From the NCBI RefSeq assembly GCF_030252345.1, contig NZ_CP126980.1, forward strand, positions 1,689,501-1,753,500: a DNA stretch of 64,000 nt, read 5' to 3'. The stretch comes from Actinoplanes oblitus (lineage in GTDB: Bacteria; Actinomycetota; Actinomycetes; Mycobacteriales; Micromonosporaceae). A program made the position numbers and the translations under genes. Below the pieces are notes generated by a model. It saw nothing but the letters and a program-made list of their open reading frames with translations, was not told the origin of the DNA and searched no databases. This document shows positions 9,001-15,747 of the stretch, one piece after another (position 1 is the stretch's first letter; the number at the start of each line of letters is the position of its first letter).

Positions 9001-9962
9001 GCCTCGGCGAGCCCACCGACTCGCTGATCAACCGGCGCGAGGCGGTGAACGTGCCCGAGTCACCCGGCCACGGCCTCACCCCGGACGGGCACCACTTCCT
9101 CGCCGCGCTGCCCCGCATCGACCGCGAACAGCGCGCCGACGACCTCGCCGAGGCCGTCGCCGAGCTGGTCAAACACGCCACCGAGCACTGGAGCGGCCCG
9201 CCCGCGCCGCGGGTCCGGCTGCTGCCGCCGGAGCTGCCGTTCGAGATGCTGCCGCCGTCCCGGGGCCCGGTCGTCCCGATCGGCATCGCGGAGAACGACC
9301 TGCAGCCGGTCTGGCTGGACTTCGACGCCGAGCCGCACGCGCTGCTCTTCGGCGACATCGAGAGCGGCAAGAGCTCGTTCCTGCGCAGCCTGGCCAAGTC
9401 GATTGTCGCCGGCAACAGCCCGGCCGAGGCCCGGGTGCTCTGCGTCGACCTGCGCCGCAGCCTGCTCGGCTGCGTCCCGCCGGAGAACACCATCGGTTAC
9501 GGCACCTCGCACCAGGTCACCGCCGACCTGATCAACCAGGTGGTGGTGGTCATGCGCGAGCGCCTCCCCGGCCCGGACGTGACCCCGGAGATGCTCGCCA
9601 ACCGCAGTTGGTGGAAAGGCCCCCAGCTCTACGTCCTGGTCGACGACTACGACCTGGTCGCCGCCGCCGCGCAGAACCCGCTGCTGCCCCTGCTGGAGTT
9701 CCTCCCGCAGGCCCGCGACATCGGCCTGCACCTGGTGATCACCCGCCGCATCGGCGGCGCGGCGCGCGCCATGTTCGACCCGGTCATCGGCCGCATCCGG
9801 GAGCTGGCCTCGCCCGGCATCATGATGTCCGGCCCGCGCGAGGAGGGCCCGCTCTTCGGCACCATCAAACCGCAGGTCCTGCCTCCGGGCCGCGCCTGGA
9901 TGATCACCCGCCGGCACGGCGCCCGACTGGTCCAGCTGGCCTGGACCCCACCGGCCCGCTGA
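6009..9962 (+). CDS. eccC: Type VII secretion FtsK/SpoIIIE ATPase EccC (fused Ca/Cb)
   Basis: The 1,317-residue motor of the ESX system, with EccCa and EccCb parts in a single chain. Two membrane helices lie at about 40-85. Three FtsK/SpoIIIE ATPase domains follow, with Walker A at G478-S485 (GATGSGKS), G833-S840 (GGSQSGKS) and G1115-S1122 (GDIESGKS). Domain 1 has a good Walker B (VLIVDEF, about residue 590). Domains 2 and 3 have weaker acidic motifs (VFLVIDG and YVLVDDY), as usual in the family. The GTG start follows a GGGGAG site (5996-6001). It is divergent from eccD. Substrates would bind ATPase 3, but no WXG100 gene is present in the window. Confidence 0.97.
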   Translation: MTVTIVKRPPRRPAPVMPSGEVLLDPPPEVPPPAGKGWTRMLMVLPMGAGAAAMGLMMSRQGGGPLTYVAGAMYGVSILGMIAMMATNTSGPGKREMIESRRQYLRHLSQLRAQLRNTIRQQREALYYRNPDPGTLWTFADSGRLWERRRGDADFTVVRIAVGVQEVATRLIPPQTRPVDELEPLCAMALRKFVNTYSVVPDLPVSVALRDFSHIYLRGADHAIHDFTRALVAQIATFHAPDDLRVGVCVPDHQRPWWEWAKWLPHAQHPDKTDAVGPVRLVAPSVPALEAMLDDVLVNRSRFDPSGPPPGGPHVVVIIDGGSTAGSDHLMTEGGVAGVTILDLSVPPPRLLDDSSVVLEIAADGTITGTTMDGSTEVGRADALGMAEIEVLARELAPLRLSAATFGDQPAISQDMGLAELLEQDDPYQIDLETLWAGRPNRDRLRVPIGIGVDGRPVELDLKESAQDGMGPHGLLIGATGSGKSELLRTLVVALALTHNPEILNFILVDYKGGATFASLDRLPHTAAMITNLQDEQALVDRMLGAIQGELTRRQELLRKAGNYASQRDYERARAAGVPLAPLPSLVLIVDEFSELLADRPDFIDMFVQIGRVGRSLGIHLLLASQKLDEGRLRGLESHLSYRLGLRTFSSMESRAVLGVPDAYELPHHPGHGYLRAGTDGLIRLKAAYVSGAVRKEGIVAAGGTRAGSPVREFSTYYSAPLQDERPEQEEAGQEVEEKVQGDTLMDVLARQMEGRGTPAHEVWLPPLDKAPTLGQMLPPVISMPDRGLTVDAAERFGTLHALVGIIDKPFDQRRDPMWLDLSGAAGNLLVIGGSQSGKSNLLRTLITSLALVHTPREVQFYGLDFGGGPLSALTDLPHVGGVATRRDVDRVRRTIAEVHGLMRIREDLFAQQNVEGMAAYRRARAQGRFAEDPFGDVFLVIDGWSTLRAEFEDLEPTVNELANRGLGFGVHVVAATNRWMDVRPQIRDVFGTRIELRLGEPTDSLINRREAVNVPESPGHGLTPDGHHFLAALPRIDREQRADDLAEAVAELVKHATEHWSGPPAPRVRLLPPELPFEMLPPSRGPVVPIGIAENDLQPVWLDFDAEPHALLFGDIESGKSSFLRSLAKSIVAGNSPAEARVLCVDLRRSLLGCVPPENTIGYGTSHQVTADLINQVVVVMRERLPGPDVTPEMLANRSWWKGPQLYVLVDDYDLVAAAAQNPLLPLLEFLPQARDIGLHLVITRRIGGAARAMFDPVIGRIRELASPGIMMSGPREEGPLFGTIKPQVLPPGRAWMITRRHGARLVQLAWTPPAR

Positions 9963-10308
9963 CCGGCACCCATCGCGGTCCGCTGTGCGGTATCGGGGAC
10001 TTGGCTGAAAGCCCTTTCCGGTACGAAACAGCCGGGTCCCCAGGAGCACCAGCCCTGTCCCGTGTCCACGCGACGCGGACTCCGAGCTGTGGTCAGGGCC
10101 CGCCCCGCGCCTCGCGGTCCGCGGTGTGCCGACCGCGAGGCTGGCTGGGGTCAGGGCCGCCGCGCGTCTCGCGGTCCGCGGTGTGCGGACCGCGCGGCGG
10201 CGCAGGGGCCGGGTGGTGGTCGGACCGTGGGCTTGAGAGGGCCCATGGCCGGGGCGCGGGCCTCGGGATCGGGGCGGCCGGGTTCGCGGGCGGGGCGATT
10301 CGCGGGGG
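9963..10308. repeat. Non-coding spacer with a 58-bp tandem repeat and strong hairpin
   Basis: No credible gene lies between eccC and the DUF4097 gene. Two near-identical 58-bp units start with GGTCAGGGCC at 10091 and 10149. Each contains a GC-rich palindrome; in the second unit it is a perfect 10-bp stem (10170-10179 with 10185-10194) and a 5-nt loop. A shorter relative of the palindrome lies right after the eccC stop (about 9973-9990), and a TTTCCGGTACG element is at 10015-10025. The hairpins could end eccC transcription, although no T-tract follows. Confidence 0.6.
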
Positions 10309-10977
10309 TCACAGGCTGCGGGCGGTGATGTCGCCGTGCGAGGTGGTGGCGTGGATGTCGAGCTCCGGGATGCCGTCGTTCTTGAGGGTGTTGCTGATGC
10401 GGCCGTAGGCGGTGCCGGCGTCGAGGGCGGCCGAGGTGCCGGGGGCCGCGGCGACCGAGATGCTGCCGGACTGGGTGGTGAGGACCACGGTGCCGCGCTT
10501 GGCCTCGGCGATCCGGATGTCGCCGCGGCTGGTGCTGATCTCCGCCGGGCCGGTGAGCCGGCCGACCTCGACGTCGCCGTCGACGGCGGTGAGGCGGATG
10601 CCGGCGGCCTCGTCGATTTTGATCTGCCGGTAGGCGCCGTCGAAGGAGATGTTGCCGAGCCGGCCGACGCCACGAAGCTCGGTGCAGGCGGCGGAGGCCT
10701 CGACGTGGGAGCCGGTCGGCAGTTGCACGGTGACCTCCAGGGAACCGGACGCGCCGATGAGCTTGTTCGTCGGCTCCGGGGCGTTGATCCGCAGGACGCC
10801 GTCGGTGAAGTCGACGGTGGTCTGCTCGGCGGCCCTGATGTCGCGGCTCTTGCCGGGGTTGGCCGGACGGACCTCGACGACGGTGTCGGCGCGGTCGGCG
10901 GCGATGAGCTGGATCCGCCCGGCCGGGACGGCCAGGACGGTGGAGATCGGGGCCGGGGTGGTGAACTTCCGCATCAT
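10309..10977 (-). CDS. DUF4097 beta-strand repeat protein
   Basis: A 222-residue soluble protein with the repeated short beta-strands typical of DUF4097 (for example LTAVDGDVEVGRLTGP, STSRGDIRIAEAKRG, TQSGSISVAAAPG, TTSHGDITARSL). This family is thought to fold as a beta-solenoid and is of unknown function, often found beside regulators or membrane proteins. Two consecutive ATGs at 10977 and 10974 follow a GGAG; spacing favours the second. No signal peptide or membrane helix is seen. It stands alone inside the ESX locus and reads away from a spacer with several CGTTGC hexamers, which may control it. Confidence 0.85.
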   Translation of the reverse strand: MMRKFTTPAPISTVLAVPAGRIQLIAADRADTVVEVRPANPGKSRDIRAAEQTTVDFTDGVLRINAPEPTNKLIGASGSLEVTVQLPTGSHVEASAACTELRGVGRLGNISFDGAYRQIKIDEAAGIRLTAVDGDVEVGRLTGPAEISTSRGDIRIAEAKRGTVVLTTQSGSISVAAAPGTSAALDAGTAYGRISNTLKNDGIPELDIHATTSHGDITARSL

Positions 10978-11291
10978 GCTCTCCAGTGTTCGTGCTCGTT
11001 TCTGATAGAAGAAACGCTACGTTGCGTTCGCTAATCCAGCAACGACCATGTTGCTCGTTCAGTGGATACCAGCAGCTCATGGCGCGGAAATCGTTGCAAC
11101 GTTTGACTTTGACCGCAACGAGAAGTGGATCGATCGTTGCACTGCAGTGGGATGAACGCTACGCGGGAACGGGACCTTCAGGGCGTACCGGAAAGCGGTG
11201 AGCGCACGCTGAAGCGGCCCGGCGGCTGGCGGCGGGGTGTGACGCGGAGCGGTGGTGGGTCAGCGGCGGTGTGACGCGGAGCGGTGGTGGG
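10978..11291. promoter_or_regulatory. Promoter region with clustered CGTTGC/GCAACG hexamers
   Basis: A 314-bp spacer upstream of the DUF4097 gene, less GC-rich than its surroundings. CGTTGC or its complement occurs at 11020-11025, 11039-11044, 11092-11101 (as the perfect palindrome CGTTGCAACG), 11115-11120 and 11135-11140. The first two form an inverted repeat with 13 nt between, the last two an everted pair with 14 nt. This spacing looks like binding sites for a dimeric repressor. The right end (11184-11194) has a CGTACCGGAAA element, and a TGACGCGGAGCGGTGGTGGGTCAGCGGCG-like duplication lies at about 11238-11300 next to the downstream gene's stop. No gene is evident. Confidence 0.5.
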
Positions 11292-12539
11292 TCAGCGGCG
11301 GGGGAGGCCGACGAACTGCTGCTCCGTCTGGGTCTGGGCGAGGAACAGGTAGCGGTCCGTGCCGTCACCGATCAGGGCGAGCATGTCGTCGGCCATGAAC
11401 TGCAGGAACTGGCTGCTGTGCGGGCGCAGCTTGAGCGCGGAGGCGGCCAGGGCGGACTCGTCACCGCCGAGACGCTGCAAGAGGGCGAGCTGGGCGTCCT
11501 GCAGCGCGGCCAGGCCGGGGCGGTCGAGCTGACGCAGGATGGTCAGCTGGGTGCGCCACGGGCCGAGCGGCGGGGTGGTCGCCGGGCCGGTCATGCCCAG
11601 GTCGTAGACCGCCAGGGTGGGCGTCTGCGCGGTGCCGTTGAGCTGCACGCCCTGGTCGCTGCTGTGCACGGTGAGCCGGTTGTACTGCCCGGTGGCGCGC
11701 TCGCCGAAGCCGGCCCAGGCGCGGGGCTCGGTGGTCACCACCACCACCCGGGCACCCAGTGCGAAGGCCCGGAAGATCAGCAGCTGAGCCGCCCAGACGC
11801 CGCCGACCAGGGCGATCCGCACCGGTTCCGGGGCGAACAGGCGCAGCGGCACCGGGACCTGCTGGCGGTCGCGGCCGAGGACCAGCCCGGCGCCGGCGGA
11901 CGGCGCGACGGTCACCCGGCGCAGCGTCTTGCGGGAGATGGCGTGCCAGCCGATGTGCAACGGTGACGTCTTGCCGGACGGGCCGGTCCGCGCCTCGTCG
12001 TCGCCCGCGGGCGGCTCGTCGGGCGGGGTGTCGTCCTGCCAGCCGTGCGTGGCGGCGGCCATCGCCCGGCCCTGCGGCCCGGCCAGCGGAGCCGAGGTGA
12101 GCTGGGGTGCGGCCAACCGGCGCCCGACGCCCTCCGCGGCGCCCTGCCCCTGCTGGACCGGAGCCTGAACGCCCTGTCCCTGCTGGATCGGAGCCTGGGC
12201 CGCCGGCGCTGGGAAAGCCTGGACGGCCTGCCCCGGGAATGCCTGGACCGGCTGCCCCTGGAACGGCTGAACGACCTGCCCCTGCACGGGTGGCTGCCCC
12301 TGGAACGGCTGGATCGGCTGCGCAGGCGGTGGGGTCATGGCCTGCGCGGCGTACTGCCCCGGCGCTGAGTAAGGATCCTGCGGCGCGCCGGGCGGCCGCA
12401 CCGAGGCCCGGGCCACCGCGTTCGGCGGGAAGATGGCCGGCGGCGGAGGCAGCGGCTGCGGTTGCTGCTGCTGCTCCTCCTCGGCGGGCTGCTGTGGCGG
12501 ATAGGGCCGCCAGGCTCCCTCGTGATCCGGATGCGTCAT
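11292..12539 (-). CDS. ESX-locus Pro/Gln-rich protein, possible degenerate P-loop fold
   Basis: A 415-residue protein that ends the leftward ESX operon; its ATG overlaps the eccE stop by 4 nt. Residues 1-160 are low-complexity, rich in Pro and Gln (QQQQPQPLPPPP; repeated PFQGQP and QAFPGQ units). The C-terminal 200 residues look globular. The segment LRLFAPEPVRIALVGGVWAAQLLIFRAFALGARVVVVT has the layout of an FtsK-like beta-loop-alpha-beta unit but no GKS/T, so it could be a nucleotide-binding fold that has lost ATP binding; this is inference. No membrane helix is obvious. I do not recognise a named family. Confidence 0.6.
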   Translation of the reverse strand: MTHPDHEGAWRPYPPQQPAEEEQQQQPQPLPPPPAIFPPNAVARASVRPPGAPQDPYSAPGQYAAQAMTPPPAQPIQPFQGQPPVQGQVVQPFQGQPVQAFPGQAVQAFPAPAAQAPIQQGQGVQAPVQQGQGAAEGVGRRLAAPQLTSAPLAGPQGRAMAAATHGWQDDTPPDEPPAGDDEARTGPSGKTSPLHIGWHAISRKTLRRVTVAPSAGAGLVLGRDRQQVPVPLRLFAPEPVRIALVGGVWAAQLLIFRAFALGARVVVVTTEPRAWAGFGERATGQYNRLTVHSSDQGVQLNGTAQTPTLAVYDLGMTGPATTPPLGPWRTQLTILRQLDRPGLAALQDAQLALLQRLGGDESALAASALKLRPHSSQFLQFMADDMLALIGDGTDRYLFLAQTQTEQQFVGLPRR

Positions 12540-14020
12540 CCCGCCCCACCTCCGGTCGGCGCCGTGGCATAGACCGCCGGCCCGTGCTCGCCGTCCAGCG
12601 GCTGCAACTCGGCCCCGACCCGCCGGACCCCGTCGACCAGCACCCGGTCGAGCGCGCCCAGGTCGGCGTCGGGCCGGGTGGCGAGCCGGATGAAGGCCCG
12701 CGCCGCCACGTCGTCGCCGTCGGCCGCCGCGTTCAGCACCAGGGCCACGCTGGTCTGCGCGGCGGGCGCGGTGGCCGCCCAGGCGAACAGCGAGCCGATC
12801 TCGCCGGCCGACGTCGGCCAGGTCTTCAACCAGTACGTCCGGTGCACCAGGCGGGCCGACCGCCAGTGCGTCCAGTCCTCGTCGACCTGCGAGCCCTCGG
12901 CCAGCGCGCCGGCCTCGACGTCACAGGACCGGGCCAGCACGGCCAGCAGCTCGTCGGCGTCCAGCACCCGGCAGCCGATCCCGACCCGGCGCAGGCTGGT
13001 CGCCACCTTGCGGCCCAGGCCGGCCACCAGCGCGGCGGCCGCCTCCAGGTCGGCGGTGTGGTCGTGGAGCGCCTCGGCCAGCACCCGCGCGTCCACCCGG
13101 ACGCTGATCGTGGACTCCCGGTGCGCCGGGACCGGCTCCGGGCTGAGCGACTCGACCAGCTGCCGATAGGACGAGCCGGCCGGCGACGCGGCGTGCACGT
13201 CCGGGCTGGGCGCCGGCACGGTGTGCGTGACCAGCTCCAGCACCACGCCCGGCTGCTCGGTCGCGGCGAGCACGCTGACCAGCGCCTCCAGCGGGATCGG
13301 GGCGCCGTCGTGGTGCATCGGGGCGGTCGGGGTCAGGGCCACCACGCTGAACCAGCCGGCCTCGTCCTTGGCCACCCCGGCCCTCGCCCCGTCCTGCGCG
13401 GTCATGTCGCGGACGGCGAGGCCGGGGGCGATGGTGCGCAGCGCGGCCAGCACCGGACCGCTGCCGGTCTCCAGCGCGGCGGCCCGGCGCCGGCCGTGCG
13501 CCCGGGCCACCTGCCGGTGCTCCAGCCACCAGCGGCCGCGCTGCCGGGCAAAGAAGATCACGATCAGGACTAGCCCGATCGCGCCGACGGCCAGCGCGGG
13601 CAGCGGCCCCTGGATCGCCGCCGCCACGGTGGCCAGCACGGACAGCTCGGCGACCACGATCTGGGTGAGGCTGACCGGGCCCACCTGGCCGCGGCGCGGG
13701 ATCGGCCGGACCCCGGCGTCGGCGGCCGCGTCGGCCGGGACCGGCGTGGGGCGCTGCGGCACCGGGGCGGCGGCCGGCTGCGGGACCCCGGCGGGCGGCA
13801 CCGGGACGCTGCCCCGGGCCTGCGTGCTGACCCGGCGCAGCGGGGTGGCCGCGGCGGTGGCGTGAGCCGGCTGGGGCGCGGCGGCACCATACGCCTGGGC
13901 CGACTGGGGCGCGGCGGCGCCATACGCCTGGGCCGACTGGGGCGCGGCGGCACCATACGCCTGGGCCGGCTGGGGCGGGGCGGCGCCGTACGCCTGGGCC
14001 GGGTGGCCGTCTGGGTTCAC
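12536..14020 (-). CDS. eccE: Type VII secretion protein EccE
   Basis: A 494-residue protein matching EccE in layout: two adjacent membrane helices at about 135-175 (IVVAELSVLATVAAAI and LPALAVGAIGLVLIVIFFA), a basic turn (RQRGRWWLEHRQ) and a large C-terminal domain. EccE sits at the edge of the ESX membrane complex. The N-terminus adds an unusual tail of four tandem AQAYGAA(A)PQ units encoded by a 33-bp repeat (about 13867-14000), plus a Pro/Ala-rich linker. The GTG at 14020 has a GGAGG site. The downstream gene overlaps by 4 nt. Confidence 0.82.
   Translation of the reverse strand: MNPDGHPAQAYGAAPPQPAQAYGAAAPQSAQAYGAAAPQSAQAYGAAAPQPAHATAAATPLRRVSTQARGSVPVPPAGVPQPAAAPVPQRPTPVPADAAADAGVRPIPRRGQVGPVSLTQIVVAELSVLATVAAAIQGPLPALAVGAIGLVLIVIFFARQRGRWWLEHRQVARAHGRRRAAALETGSGPVLAALRTIAPGLAVRDMTAQDGARAGVAKDEAGWFSVVALTPTAPMHHDGAPIPLEALVSVLAATEQPGVVLELVTHTVPAPSPDVHAASPAGSSYRQLVESLSPEPVPAHRESTISVRVDARVLAEALHDHTADLEAAAALVAGLGRKVATSLRRVGIGCRVLDADELLAVLARSCDVEAGALAEGSQVDEDWTHWRSARLVHRTYWLKTWPTSAGEIGSLFAWAATAPAAQTSVALVLNAAADGDDVAARAFIRLATRPDADLGALDRVLVDGVRRVGAELQPLDGEHGPAVYATAPTGGGAG
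13867..14000. repeat. 33-bp coding tandem repeat at the eccE 5' end
   Basis: About four in-frame 33-bp units encode SAQAYGAAAPQ or PAQAYGAAAPQ near the N-terminus of EccE. The units differ by only a few bases, which points to recent expansion by slippage or unequal exchange. Confidence 0.85.
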
Positions 14021-14076
14021 CGCTCGCCTCCCCGTCCGCGCGATAGAGAGCCCATTCTATGTGCCGCCACCGACAG

Positions 14077-15735
14077 TCAGCGGATCGCTGTCAGCAGGTC
14101 GTCGACGACCAGCGTGGTCAGATCGTCCCGGCTGGGCATCCGGCCGAGCGAGCGCAGCCGGCCGGACTGCGCCTTGCGCATACCCTCCAGCAGCTTGCGG
14201 GCCTCCCGGGCGTTACCGAAGTTCCGGTCCCGCTCGATCTGCGAGAAGTGCTCGTAGAGCGCCTCGGCGAGGCCGGCCTCGAACACGTAGTCGTCGTTCT
14301 GCGCGATCCGGCTGGCGATCAGCACCAGCTCGTCCGGGCCGTAGTTCTCGAATTCGAGGGTCTTGGCGAACCGGGAGGCCAGACCCGAGTTGGCGTCCAG
14401 GAAGTCGAGCATCTCCTTGGTGTACCCGGCGACGATCACGGCGACCTGGTCGCGGTGGTCCTCCATCAGCTTGACCAGGGTGTCGATCGCCTCCTGGCCG
14501 AAGTCGGCACTGGCCCCGCCGGCCCGGGACAGCGTGTACGCCTCGTCGATGAAGAGCACGCCACCCATCGCCTCCTCGAAGACCGAGGTGGTCTTCTCCG
14601 CGGTGTGCCCGATGTACTGCCCGACCAGGTCGCGCCGGGACACCTCGCGGAACCGGCCGTTGGGCAGCACGCCGAGCGCCTTGAGCAGCTGGCCGTAGAT
14701 GCGCGCCACGGTGGTCTTACCGGTACCCGGGGCACCGGTGAAGATCAGGTGGTGGCTGGCCGCGCCGACCGAGAGTCCGGCGCTGCGCCGCCACTCGTTC
14801 ACCTGGATCTCGTCGATCAGGGCTCGGACCTCGTTCTTCACCCCGGCCAGGCCGATCATCGCGTCCAGCTCGCCGAGCAACCGGTCCACCTCGGCGGCGT
14901 CCTGGCCGGCGCCGGACTCGGTGATCCCGGCCCGCGGCGCCGGACCGCCCTCGGAGAGCGTCACGGTGGCCTGCGCCCGCGGGTCGACGCTGACCTTCGG
15001 CTCGGCGGTGCCCTCCACCCGGCACTGCTCGACGACAGCGGTGCAGCCGGCCCCGATCACGATGCCGGAGCCGTGGGTCTGGTGCACCCAGGTCTGGAGG
15101 ATCCGCGGGGAGCTGCCGTTGGCCACCACGATGCCGGCGTCGCCGGTGCCGGAGACGTCGCAGCGCTCGATCACCGGGCGGCCGGACTGGTAGACGTAGA
15201 CCCCGCGGTAGCCGCACTCGGCCACAGTGGTGTTGCGGATCACCGGGTCGGCGCCGAGCCGCACGATGACGCCGTCGTCGCTCACCCCGCGGATCTCGCA
15301 GGACTCCACGGTGCCGCCCGAGTCGGAGAAGACCAGGCCGTGCTGTCCACGCTGGACCTGCACCTCGGTGGCCTCGACAGTGGACATGTCGGTGGCTTGC
15401 AGGCCGGGGCCGTAACCGGCGGAGAGCTGACATTTCCGGACCGTCAGCCGGGCGCTGATCGCCGAGATCGCCGGGTAGTCCCCGGCGGTCAGGGCCAGGC
15501 CCTCGACCGTCACCTCGCCGCTGAGCACGGCCAGCGCCGGCCCCTCCAGCCCGGCCGCGTCCACCACCACGGTGCCCGGCTCCCCGGTGCCGCGCAGGGT
15601 GAGGGTCCTGCCCCGCAACTCGATCCGCTCCCGATAGGTCCCGGGAGCGACGCTGATCACCGCGCCGTCCGGCGCCACCTCGAGCGCGTCACTGATGGTC
15701 GGGTAGGTGCCGGGGACCGCCAGGGTGCTGGCCAC
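14077..15735 (-). CDS. Parallel beta-helix / AAA+ ATPase fusion, EccA-like
   Basis: A 552-residue fusion. Residues about 1-275 are a right-handed parallel beta-helix of regularly spaced short strands (YRERIELRGRTLTLRG, VTVEGLALTAGDYPAIS, VIERCDVSGTGDAGIVV, RILQTWVHQTHGSGIVI). Residues about 300-552 form a CbxX/CfqX-type AAA+ ATPase with Walker A TGAPGTGKTT (near 331-340) and Walker B GGVLFIDEA (near 390). EccA of mycobacterial ESX loci has the same ATPase but a TPR-like N-terminus. Here the beta-helix takes that place and might be the substrate-recognition part (inference). GTG 15735 follows AAGGAG, which overlaps the stop of the upstream gene. Confidence 0.88.
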   Translation of the reverse strand: MASTLAVPGTYPTISDALEVAPDGAVISVAPGTYRERIELRGRTLTLRGTGEPGTVVVDAAGLEGPALAVLSGEVTVEGLALTAGDYPAISAISARLTVRKCQLSAGYGPGLQATDMSTVEATEVQVQRGQHGLVFSDSGGTVESCEIRGVSDDGVIVRLGADPVIRNTTVAECGYRGVYVYQSGRPVIERCDVSGTGDAGIVVANGSSPRILQTWVHQTHGSGIVIGAGCTAVVEQCRVEGTAEPKVSVDPRAQATVTLSEGGPAPRAGITESGAGQDAAEVDRLLGELDAMIGLAGVKNEVRALIDEIQVNEWRRSAGLSVGAASHHLIFTGAPGTGKTTVARIYGQLLKALGVLPNGRFREVSRRDLVGQYIGHTAEKTTSVFEEAMGGVLFIDEAYTLSRAGGASADFGQEAIDTLVKLMEDHRDQVAVIVAGYTKEMLDFLDANSGLASRFAKTLEFENYGPDELVLIASRIAQNDDYVFEAGLAEALYEHFSQIERDRNFGNAREARKLLEGMRKAQSGRLRSLGRMPSRDDLTTLVVDDLLTAIR

Positions 15736-15747
15736 GAGAGGTACTCC

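Noticed and set aside
10986..11201. A 71-codon + strand frame in the DUF4097 upstream region.
   Set aside because: No ribosome site, no family, and it lies over the CGTTGC hexamer cluster.
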